Shown here: one piece after another, positions 1 through 5,825 of the stretch
Layout of the letters: each line of letters begins with the position of its first letter
How positions within the stretch are numbered: position 1 is the stretch's first letter
NCBI GenBank assembly: GCA_902797015.1
Contig: CADBRG010000099.1
Location: 1-10,923 of the forward strand
Direction: 5' to 3'
Length of the DNA stretch: 10,923 nt
Origin: an uncultured Lachnospiraceae bacterium
Lineage (GTDB): Bacteria; Bacillota; Clostridia; Lachnospirales; Lachnospiraceae
The notes under the pieces: model-generated
What the model was told of the DNA's origin: nothing
What the model saw: only the letters and a program-made list of their open reading frames with translations
Databases searched by the model: none
Translations under genes and position numbers: made by a program

Positions 1-15
1 ATTGTACCAAGTCGC
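1..15 (+). repeat. Left terminal inverted repeat of the IS91-like element
   Basis: ATTGTACCAAGTCGC matches the reverse complement of 2448-2462 at 14 of 15 positions, the first ten without a mismatch. The core TTGTACCAA is itself nearly a dyad, so part of the match could reflect a symmetric binding site and not just mirrored ends. Confidence 0.6.
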
Positions 16-34
16 TAGCGCGACGGCTAGCCGT
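11..34. other. Two overlapping hairpins at the left end of the element
   Basis: GTCGC and GCGAC (11-15 and 20-24) form a stem with loop TAGC. The perfect 12-bp palindrome ACGGCTAGCCGT follows at 23-34. HUH transposases are known to recognise hairpins near element ends, so this is a plausible single-strand recognition structure. A related ACGG...CCGT hairpin lies near the right end. Confidence 0.5.
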
Positions 35-48
35 ACGCACGCATTTTC

Positions 49-87
49 CCGCTAGTGCATAAAAAAAGTAGCGGTTTTTGTTTTTTT
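49..87 (+). terminator. Terminator-like hairpin inside the left end of the element
   Basis: CCGCTA (49-54) pairs with TAGCGG (69-74) across a 14-base loop, directly followed by TTTTTGTTTTTTT. The stem is short but the T-run is strong. It would limit read-through from outside into the recombinase gene, a common insulation device in insertion elements. No convincing promoter was found between it and the recombinase start. Confidence 0.45.
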
Positions 88-247
88 ATCTTATCGTTTA
101 AGTACCCCTACTAAAACCATAAGCAAAAGCCACTACTCATGTTCAGTCTATCACTTATCCGGATACTCAACAACAAAATATTTCTTTTTCCCAGATCTCC
201 TCCATGAGGACAGATGTTACCGTTCACATGCTTTCAGGAGGTTTTCT

Positions 248-1105
248 ATGGATTATTTAAAACGTTACAAAAAGATGATCGCACTTCGTGGTCTGACAGA
301 TCATACCATGATGTCATACTGCACATATATCTCCGCGTATCTGGAATTCATCTCCGCTACGCTTCACAAGTATCCTTCCCAGGTCGGGTACTCTGATATC
401 ATCAGGTTCCTTGATACTCTGCAGAAAGAACGCGGTCTTTCAGACAGGACCATCAATACCGCCATCGCTCAGATCCGTTTCTTCACACTATACGTTCTGC
501 ACAAACCCTGGGATGCGACGCAGGTTCCTATGCGTAAGTTCGATACCTACCTTCCTTTTGTCCCTTCACAGGAAGAGGTGAAGGCTTTTATCTCCTCTAT
601 ACCTGATATTAAAACAAAGGCTATGGTCGCTGTCATGTATTCCGCAGGCCTCCGGATCGGCGAAGTCTGCCATCTGCGTTATGAGGATATCCAACGCAGG
701 CATATGCGGATCCACATCACTCATGGCAAGAACCGTTCCGACAGATTTGCGGTCCTCTCAAAAGAGGCTCTTGACATCCTTACGCAGTACTGGTTCGAAT
801 GCGGGAAACCGACCGGATGGCTCTTCCCAAAGCAGCGTGATCCTTCCAGGCCCATCGATACCTTCTTTTTATCACGCCACATCCACGAGCACGAGGAAGC
901 GCTCGGCTGGCCGAAACGTCTGACCTGTCATTCGTTCCGCCATGCCTTTGGCACGCATCTTTATGAGAACGGCGTTGATCTCATGACCATTAAGACCCTG
1001 ATGGGGCATAAGTCTCTGACCTCTACGACGATCTATGTCCATCTCGCGCTCACTTCCACTTCCGCCGCTGTCAGTCCCTTTGACCTGATGGGAGGTGATT
1101 CCTGA
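248..1105 (+). CDS. Tyrosine recombinase/integrase of the IS91-like element
   Basis: This 285-residue phage-integrase-family (XerC/XerD-like) site-specific recombinase cuts and rejoins DNA through a phosphotyrosine. The N-terminal SAM-like core-binding domain spans about residues 1-95 and the catalytic domain about 105-285. All expected catalytic residues are visible: Arg136 in SAGLRIGEV, Lys161 in HGKNR, His228 and Arg231 in HSFRH, His254 in LMGHKS, and Tyr263 in TTIYVH. The length is typical. The start is set by AGGAGG at 236-241, six bases upstream. The stop overlaps the transposase start (TGATG), so the two are translated together. Its role beside the HUH transposase is not settled; it may resolve or integrate intermediates. 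A transposon-borne function is more likely than chromosome-dimer resolution, because of this coupling. Confidence 0.9.
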   Translation: MDYLKRYKKMIALRGLTDHTMMSYCTYISAYLEFISATLHKYPSQVGYSDIIRFLDTLQKERGLSDRTINTAIAQIRFFTLYVLHKPWDATQVPMRKFDTYLPFVPSQEEVKAFISSIPDIKTKAMVAVMYSAGLRIGEVCHLRYEDIQRRHMRIHITHGKNRSDRFAVLSKEALDILTQYWFECGKPTGWLFPKQRDPSRPIDTFFLSRHIHEHEEALGWPKRLTCHSFRHAFGTHLYENGVDLMTIKTLMGHKSLTSTTIYVHLALTSTSAAVSPFDLMGGDS

Positions 1106-2262
1106 TGGTTTCCCCTAACATCCGGCAGATCTGGGAACTCTCTTATGAGGATTACTGTGCTTCCGGGCACTATCAGTCAGAGGTTCAGCAGAAAGCTTCC
1201 CGTGCGATCCTCAACTGTAAAACAGGAAAGCTTGGTATGAACGTCAGCGTCTGCCCTGACTGCGGCCACACAGAATTCCACAACAACTCCTGTCGTGACC
1301 GTAACTGTCCGAACTGCCAGGCCGTTAAGAAAGAGCTCTGGGTCGACGCGAGGCGCTCCGAAGTGATCAGCGCCCCGTATTTCCATGTCGTCTTTACGCT
1401 CCCGCATGAGCTCAATCCCCTGATCTACTGCAACCAGAAGCTTCTCTACGGCCTGTTCCACCGCTGCTGTGCACAGACGCTTTTAGAACTCTCCGCTGAC
1501 CCGAGATATCTCGGTGCTGTCCCCGGCATCATCCAGGTGCTCCATACCTGGGACCAGGAACTGAACTATCATGTCCATATGCACTGCATCATCTCTGGCG
1601 GCGGTCTGACAAAGGATCATAAGATCCGGATGTCACGCTGCAGCTTCTTTATCCCGGTCCATGTCCTCAGAGATAAGTTCAAGGGAAAGTTTCTTTCCGA
1701 ACTGAACAGACTGTATCAAGACAGATCTCTTTCTTTTTCTGCATCCTGCAGAAAGCTGGCCAATTCTTATGAGTGGAGTGCTTTCCGGGATAAACTCTAC
1801 AAAAAGGACTGGTGTCCGTTCATAAAAGAGACCTTTAACGGCTTTGGCAACGCCATCGAATACCTTGGAAGGTATACACATAAGATCGCCATTGCAAACA
1901 GCAGGCTCCTTTCCATAACTGATACCCAGGTATCATTTTCAGCAAGAGCCAAAACGCCCGGCTATCCAAGGCGTGTGATCGTCCTGACGCATGAAGAGTT
2001 CATACGCAGGTTCCTGATGCATGTCCTCCCATCCGGCTTCCAGAAGATCCGTTATTACGGCTTCCTCAACAACCGTATGAAGTCAAAGAACCTGAAACTG
2101 ATCTGCCGCATCCAGGGAACTCATAGGTTCAATCGTCTCTATTCCGGGATGTCGACCGCAGAACTCCTGCTCGCCGTCTGGAAGATCGATATAAAGATCT
2201 GTCCGGAATGCGGATGCAGCCATATGCAGTCTGTCGGAAGGATACGTGCGGCAACAGGATAA
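1105..2262 (+). CDS. IS91-family HUH (Y2) transposase
   Basis: This 385-residue rolling-circle transposase nicks one DNA strand and stays covalently attached through a tyrosine. The N-terminal zinc-binding domain shows CPDC at 50-53 and CRDRNCPNC at 63-71. The metal-binding HUH motif is HVHMH at 156-160, followed by CIISGGG. The tyrosine motif YLGRYTHKIAIAN begins at 253, with candidate nucleophiles Tyr253 and Tyr257. A conserved GFLNNR occurs near 319-324 and a final CPEC at 366-369. The length is in the usual range, and no stop or frameshift is seen. RBS GGGAGGTGA lies at 1090-1097 inside the recombinase gene. Protein family and element family agree. Confidence 0.93.
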   Translation: MVSPNIRQIWELSYEDYCASGHYQSEVQQKASRAILNCKTGKLGMNVSVCPDCGHTEFHNNSCRDRNCPNCQAVKKELWVDARRSEVISAPYFHVVFTLPHELNPLIYCNQKLLYGLFHRCCAQTLLELSADPRYLGAVPGIIQVLHTWDQELNYHVHMHCIISGGGLTKDHKIRMSRCSFFIPVHVLRDKFKGKFLSELNRLYQDRSLSFSASCRKLANSYEWSAFRDKLYKKDWCPFIKETFNGFGNAIEYLGRYTHKIAIANSRLLSITDTQVSFSARAKTPGYPRRVIVLTHEEFIRRFLMHVLPSGFQKIRYYGFLNNRMKSKNLKLICRIQGTHRFNRLYSGMSTAELLLAVWKIDIKICPECGCSHMQSVGRIRAATG

Positions 2263-2447
2263 CAGGCATGTAACCGGATATCATTCTGAGATCTTCTGCA
2301 AAGAAGGTCTGTTTGCCATGTCCGGAAACGATCGTTATACAGAATCCGATGTCTCTAAATGTCTCAAAGCAAAGGGTTCTGCCATCTTTTCAAGGAACTC
2401 TGACGGATACTATCCCCATATGCTTTCAGGTAACGGCTGATCCGTCC
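2263..2447. other. Non-coding right tail of the IS91-like element
   Basis: About 185 bases follow the transposase stop with no RBS-supported gene. Near its end ACGG (2433-2436) and CCGT (2442-2445) can form a small hairpin related to that at the left end. ATGCTTTCAGG at 2420-2430 repeats, in direct orientation, an 11-mer at 228-238 just before the recombinase gene. In IS91 elements the origin of transfer lies downstream of the transposase, so this tail is the likely origin end. Confidence 0.45.
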
Positions 2448-2462
2448 GCGAATTGGTACAAT
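2448..2462 (-). repeat. Right terminal inverted repeat of the IS91-like element
   Basis: GCGAATTGGTACAAT is the inverted counterpart of bases 1-15, with one mismatch. It marks the junction with flanking host DNA. No target-site duplication can be assessed, because nothing left of base 1 is visible. Confidence 0.6.
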
Positions 2463-2481
2463 TAGAAAGAATCACATTTTG

Positions 2482-2515
2482 AGCAGGTCCAGTTCCTCAC
2501 TGGATCTGCTTTTTT
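2482..2515 (+). terminator. Rho-independent terminator right of the insertion element
   Basis: AGCAGGTCCAGT (2482-2493) pairs with ACTGGATCTGCT (2499-2510), a 12-bp stem with one G-T pair and loop TCCTC, followed by a six-T run. ATTTTGAG (2476-2483) and CTCAAAAT (2522-2529) add an outer inverted repeat that could lengthen the stem or make it act in both directions. It probably terminated a host gene left of the element, or stops transcripts leaving it. Confidence 0.8.
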
Positions 2516-2604
2516 GATCTACTCAAAATCTGATACTTTCCTAGAGAATTATAGCATGAAAATGGCGACAAGCAACACTTATCACCATGAAAATATTTTA
2601 TCGT

Positions 2605-2633
2605 TTTACTTTTTACTAAAAAATGCATACAAT
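2605..2633 (+). promoter_or_regulatory. Sigma-A-type promoter for the 40-residue membrane protein
   Basis: TTTACT (2605-2610) and TACAAT (2628-2633) are spaced by 17 bases and lie in an AT-rich stretch. The -10 box matches 5 of 6 and the -35 box 4 of 6 consensus positions. Transcription would start near 2640, leaving a leader of about 65 bases with a small CCTGC-AA-GCAGG hairpin (2653-2664) before the RBS. Bases 2516-2604 hold nothing else recognisable. Confidence 0.55.
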
Positions 2634-2705
2634 GAGGGCGAAAAGAAGAAAACCTGCAAGCAGGATTGCAGATAGATCATCGTTTGATGAAAGGAGGATG
2701 TAGTT

Positions 2706-2828
2706 ATGTTGAACATGTTATTAACAGTTGTGGTATTGGCGTTTTTCCTGGCAACAGGCGGTGTGACGATCGCATTTTTTGCAAAGTGGATCGGATATGA
2801 ATTCAAATCCCTGGCACACAACGGTTGA
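2706..2828 (+). CDS. Small single-pass membrane protein, 40 residues
   Basis: This short gene encodes a hydrophobic segment (about residues 4-26, rich in V, L, F and A) and a mildly charged tail (AKWIGYEFKSLAHNG). It is supported by an excellent RBS, AAGGAGG at 2691-2697 with eight bases of spacing, a good promoter upstream and a strong terminator downstream. Together these make a complete single-gene unit. It has no cleavage site typical of secreted peptides, so it probably stays in the cytoplasmic membrane. I do not recognise the family. Type I toxin-like peptides and small membrane regulators have a similar build, but no antisense RNA promoter is convincing here. Confidence 0.7.
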   Translation: MLNMLLTVVVLAFFLATGGVTIAFFAKWIGYEFKSLAHNG

Positions 2829-2866
2829 GAAAAACGAAGTTTTCTTAGAATATACTTTATTCCCCA

Positions 2867-2916
2867 AACCCTTCGGCAAATGTTTCTTGTTTGAGAGCAT
2901 CTGCGGGAGGGTTTTT
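2867..2916 (+). terminator. Rho-independent terminator after the small membrane protein
   Basis: Bases 2867-2882 pair with 2898-2913: AACCCTTC with GGGAGGGTT-type partners, then GCA and ATG blocks, with two mismatches and a 15-base loop. The 3' arm runs into TTTTTATTTT. It separates the small-protein unit from the zinc-ribbon gene. Bases 2917-3019 contain only the leader of the next gene, and no clear promoter was identified there. Confidence 0.7.
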
Positions 2917-3019
2917 ATTTTCAAACGAAATGCTTTTTCGGTTGTACAATCCGGGAAGCGGTGCAATAATTGTAATTGATAAAGATGTGTCGTAAACAAA
3001 TGGAAGGAAGATATTCGCT

Positions 3020-3799
3020 GTGAAGATTACATGTGATTACTGTGGCAACAATATGAACAGCACAGATGAAAACTGCCCGCATTGCGGAGCGCCGAATCAG
3101 CATATTGAGCGGACTGCAAAGGGCGTGCCCAAAACGATAGAAGAACTGTCGGCGTTTTTTGTGGCAAACGGGATCAGTGAATCCAAGACCAGGTTTTTTA
3201 TCGGAAAAGATGTCAAAGATGCGCGTGCGTTTGGAATCTATAAAGATGAAAACGGTCTGGTGACCGTTTATAAGAACAAAAGTGACGGATCCCGCGCAGT
3301 ACGCTACCAGGGAACGGATGAGGCGTATGCGGTTAATGAAATCTATCAGAAATTTGTCGAAGAACGGTCGAAGCAGATCGCGGCCGGCAATGTAACGCCG
3401 AAGGGCAGCAGGCAGCAAAGCGCATCGGGAACGCCCCACCATTCCTCCGGCCGGAAAAAGGGATTCTTTGGGAATCTGTTTACACCGCGCGGCACGATCT
3501 ATCTGATCATTTTTATCCTGATCATGATCTATGCGCTGCGGGGTGCGGCATTGCACACGCACAGCAGTTATAATTCCTATTATCCGGTGCCCATTTATTA
3601 CGACAGCGGTTATGATTATGACGATTACGACAGCTATGGCGACAGCTGGTATTCCCCTGATGATTATGACAGCTCTTCCGATTCCTACTGGAGTGATGAT
3701 TCGAGTTGGGACTCCGGCTGGGATTCTGATTGGGACAGCGGCTATGATTATGACAGCTGGGACTCCGGCTGGGACACAGACTGGGATTCTGACTGGTAA
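3020..3799 (+). CDS. Zinc-ribbon membrane protein with an acidic, aromatic low-complexity tail
   Basis: This 259-residue protein of unknown function has four visible parts. A zinc ribbon uses Cys5, Cys8, Cys19 and Cys22 (CDYC and CPHC). A compact conserved-looking domain at about 36-118 contains FFIGKDVKDARAFGIYK, YKNKSDGSRAVRYQG and DEAYAVNEIYQ. A basic linker (SSGRKKGFF) precedes one membrane helix at about 159-174. The tail at 183-259 consists almost only of D, S, Y, W and G, with repeated WDSGWDSDWDS units. The positive-inside rule puts the ribbon in the cytoplasm and the tail outside. The start is GTG at 3020, with GGAAGGAAG nine bases upstream; the ATG at 3000 is out of frame. A cell-envelope sensor or ion-binding role is possible, but no function is assigned. 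Confidence 0.85.
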   Translation: MKITCDYCGNNMNSTDENCPHCGAPNQHIERTAKGVPKTIEELSAFFVANGISESKTRFFIGKDVKDARAFGIYKDENGLVTVYKNKSDGSRAVRYQGTDEAYAVNEIYQKFVEERSKQIAAGNVTPKGSRQQSASGTPHHSSGRKKGFFGNLFTPRGTIYLIIFILIMIYALRGAALHTHSSYNSYYPVPIYYDSGYDYDDYDSYGDSWYSPDDYDSSSDSYWSDDSSWDSGWDSDWDSGYDYDSWDSGWDTDWDSDW

Positions 3800-3802
3800 G
3801 AG

Positions 3803-5383
3803 TCAAATGATCTGCGTCATGCCGGATTCCCATGTTTTGACACCGAGATAAAGCTTGGCAATGGTTTCCGGGTCGTTAAGGGAGACACTAAGAATCTGTT
3901 CGATCTTTTCAATGTGATACAGGACTGTGTTCCTGTGCATATGCAGGATCTGACTGGTCTCGGTTGCCTTCTTTCCTGTGTTCAGAAATACGGATAGCGT
4001 TCTGAACAGCTGGCTTCCATGTTCGTTGTCATAGTCCAGGATTAACTGGATGTGTTGAAAAATGGAGCTGTTTTTAAACAGGTTAGGAGAGCTGTTGCAG
4101 CTCTTTGTGACCAGCAGTGTCAGCAAGCAATCTTCAAAATGAAAGAATTGAACAGGATTGTTCTGAGAAGATGCGCTTGCAGATATGATATGAGCACCGT
4201 ATTCTATTGCACAGCCGGCTTGTTCATATCCATTTCGTACTTCCCATAAGTTTGAAAACGGATTGCTGATTCCGATGATACAAGGATAGCGCTGCATATG
4301 TTTTTCCAGTGTTGCGCGGACTGTCGCGGAGGAAGCAGTCTTTTCTTTTCGATTGTGTAGAATGACAATCCTGCGGTGATACACCACGATATAAGAAAAC
4401 AGCAGATTCTCGTTGATGTCAGCGCTCAGTTTTGCGAGCGGTGTATTGAAATGGTCTTCAAATGATAATACATATATCTGATAGTCCTGCTGGAATGGAA
4501 TGGTAGCAAGAGATGCTCTTGAGATCGCCTCATCCATATTGCTGATCGATCCGTCCAAAAGACTTTGGAGGTATTGCGCAGAGGCAGCAAATGCAGATGG
4601 GTGAAGGTGTTCCAGCCCGGCGTAATGTTCCATATAGTGCAAAAAGATCCTGAACAGATCCAGCAGACTGTCATCCGCCTCTCTGTGATTGCAGTGCATG
4701 ACAACGTACATGGAAGGCTTTTGGTTTGCGTGGAAGACCCGTTTGATCGTTACATATTTACAAAGCTTGAAGTCATCCGATACGATAATGTCATTTCCTT
4801 TTTCAAATTCTTCAAATCTTCTCAGATCCAGAAACTGCTTCATGGTTTCATCGGAATGATATCCCTGTGCGATCAGTCTCTCTGTGATTGGATCATCCAG
4901 TTCGATATTTCTTGTATACCCCAGCAACTTGAAGGTGGCATCCATGATGTCGATGTGATTGCCGATCACATTCTCTGTCAGATCGACCAGAGGCTGAATC
5001 CCCTGATTTGATACGACGGATAAATGCATTTGCATATCCCATTCGCGGTAACGGGCAAAGATAGACAGAATCTCGTTGAATACCTGATGCAGTTTTTTGT
5101 TTGTCGTTAGCGTAAGAATATTTCTTTTTTTTCGTGTTGTTTCTTCTTCGTCTGCGAAGCGATCCCTGATGCATAAAAAGCATATATTTGGATGAATGTC
5201 TGAAATGGGCAGAATTTCGCTCAACATTCCGACAACAAGGTGAGAAGGAGTCCATTTTTGGGAAGAGGTATAAAGCTCGACTTCAGAAAAATGAGGGTTT
5301 TTTTCGTATAACAGACTATTCTCGTATGCTGCATTCAGATCGTGAATCAGTAGTTTTAAGGATAAAGTGAAAATATGGTCCAT
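3803..5383 (-). CDS. PucR/CdaR-family transcriptional regulator
   Basis: This 526-residue regulator has a C-terminal PucR-type helix-turn-helix (HTH_30), seen from about residue 464 to the end: TGKKATETSQILHMHRNTVL, then YHIEKIEQIL, LNDPETIAKLYLGVKTW. The long N-terminal and central part (for example ENVIGNHIDIMDATFKLLGY near 140-160) resembles the sensing region of this family, which responds to small metabolites such as purine breakdown products or sugar acids. AAGGAGG lies four bases before the ATG. It is divergent from the isomerase-SufE-permease operon and is its best candidate regulator, probably acting on the shared 442-bp region. The effector is unknown. It ends three bases from the oppositely oriented zinc-ribbon gene. 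Confidence 0.88.
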   Translation of the reverse strand: MDHIFTLSLKLLIHDLNAAYENSLLYEKNPHFSEVELYTSSQKWTPSHLVVGMLSEILPISDIHPNICFLCIRDRFADEEETTRKKRNILTLTTNKKLHQVFNEILSIFARYREWDMQMHLSVVSNQGIQPLVDLTENVIGNHIDIMDATFKLLGYTRNIELDDPITERLIAQGYHSDETMKQFLDLRRFEEFEKGNDIIVSDDFKLCKYVTIKRVFHANQKPSMYVVMHCNHREADDSLLDLFRIFLHYMEHYAGLEHLHPSAFAASAQYLQSLLDGSISNMDEAISRASLATIPFQQDYQIYVLSFEDHFNTPLAKLSADINENLLFSYIVVYHRRIVILHNRKEKTASSATVRATLEKHMQRYPCIIGISNPFSNLWEVRNGYEQAGCAIEYGAHIISASASSQNNPVQFFHFEDCLLTLLVTKSCNSSPNLFKNSSIFQHIQLILDYDNEHGSQLFRTLSVFLNTGKKATETSQILHMHRNTVLYHIEKIEQILSVSLNDPETIAKLYLGVKTWESGMTQII

Positions 5384-5418
5384 AACGCCTCCTTCGAATT
5401 GTAAATCATCACACTAAT

Positions 5419-5448
5419 TTTAACAGAGAATAGAATGGTTTAACAGAG
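5419..5448. promoter_or_regulatory. Tandem direct repeat, candidate regulator binding site
   Basis: TTTAACAGAG occurs at 5419-5428 and again at 5439-5448, exactly 20 bp apart, each followed by a similar purine-rich GATA-like stretch (AATAG and GATAA). Two helical turns of spacing would place two protein molecules on the same DNA face. It lies 36-65 bp before the PucR-type start codon, which suits autoregulation, and upstream of the divergent operon promoter. The repeats are seen directly; binding by the neighbouring regulator is inference. Confidence 0.45.
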
Positions 5449-5471
5449 GATAAGTAAAAATGCGATATAAA

Positions 5472-5505
5472 ATGTATGAAATCATAAAATACATCATCAT
5501 ATAAT
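5472..5505 (+). promoter_or_regulatory. Promoter of the isomerase-SufE-permease operon with overlapping inverted repeat
   Basis: A perfect TATAAT sits at 5500-5505. The matching -35 position, 17 bases upstream (TGAAAT, 5477-5482), is poor, which suggests activator dependence. ATGTAT (5472-5477) and ATACAT (5489-5494) form an inverted repeat spaced by 11 bases across the -35 region, a plausible operator. If used, the transcript has a leader of more than 300 bases that includes the LacI-like remnant. Confidence 0.45.
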
Positions 5506-5582
5506 GTGCAAACAAACAATATATGGGAATAGAATCCGATATTATAAATCTGGTGGGGCAAAGCGACTGTTATCGCATGTAA

Positions 5583-5807
5583 TATCGTACAGATTCAGAA
5601 CAGAAATAGATCAAAGTGTTCTCCTATGAAGAGGATAGGCATAATGACTGGGCGGGAAAAAGCGGTGTGGTATTGGCGGCGGTTAGAAAAGCCTAATATC
5701 AGATTATTGTAATGGCTGAAATGATTCTTGGAAGTGATGCCGATGAAAAGAAACCTGAAATCAAATATTCTGTAGTTGACAGCTTTTTGATACGAAGGAA
5801 GTCTTAA
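5583..5807 (+). pseudogene. Decayed C-terminal fragment of a LacI-type regulator
   Basis: The frame ending at the TAA of 5805-5807 reads IKVFSYEED from 5610, then VVLAAVRKA, a TAA at 5694-5696, YQIIVMAEMILGS, and finally KYSVVDSFLIRRKS. This follows the order at the end of LacI/GalR ligand-binding domains: a P-E-D-I-x-V-x-G-Y-D-D-like segment, a T-T-V-R-Q-like segment, an M-A-A-E-M-L-L-like helix, and a T-E-L-V-I-R-x-S-like end. A second stop, TAG at 5607-5609, interrupts the upstream part. No N-terminal DNA-binding domain remains, because the PucR gene lies upstream on the other strand. The assignment is by eye only. The alternative is chance coding-like sequence in a long leader; an ATG-start 31-codon frame at 5712 lacks a good RBS. 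Confidence 0.42.
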
Positions 5808-5825
5808 TTGGCGAAGGAGGAGAAC

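Larger units (their letters stand above)
1..2462 (+). mobile_element. IS91-like HUH insertion element with tyrosine recombinase and transposase genes
   Basis: The element consists of a tyrosine recombinase gene and an IS91-type HUH transposase gene in one overlapping unit, about 0.25 kb of leader and 0.2 kb of tail. Its limits are set by inverted ends: ATTGTACCAA at 1-10 and its reverse complement at 2453-2462. The match continues after one mismatch through TCGC, giving 14 of 15 positions, and then through related ACGG...CCGT hairpins. IS91 elements are known to move by rolling-circle single-strand transfer and usually lack clear terminal inverted repeats, so these ends are unusual. Because the left end coincides with the window edge, the true left boundary could lie further out. 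Both genes are intact, so the element may be active. Confidence 0.75.

Noticed and set aside
2246..2440. A 64-codon frame overlapping the end of the transposase gene
   Set aside because: No RBS and no recognisable features; it lies in the non-coding tail of the insertion element.
2921..3562. A 213-codon open frame on the minus strand opposite the zinc-ribbon gene
   Set aside because: It has no supporting RBS, overlaps a well-supported gene with clear zinc-ribbon motifs, and its composition is that of a shadow frame.
5398..5403. TACAAT on the minus strand as -10 box for the regulator gene
   Set aside because: It is only three bases from the AAGGAGG RBS, so a start site would fall inside the RBS; the real promoter is probably further upstream.
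5578..5592. A possible CcpA catabolite-repression site (TGTAATATCGTACA)
   Set aside because: The spacing of the central CG does not match the known cre consensus.
5626..5712. A 28-codon possible leader peptide (starts MKRIGIMTGREK)
   Set aside because: It has no clear RBS and no attenuator-like hairpin with a T-run follows; the other frame gives the more convincing LacI-like reading.
5808..5825. TTG start at 5808 for the isomerase
   Set aside because: The strong RBS AAGGAGG at 5814-5820 lies inside this extension and is correctly placed for the ATG at 5826.
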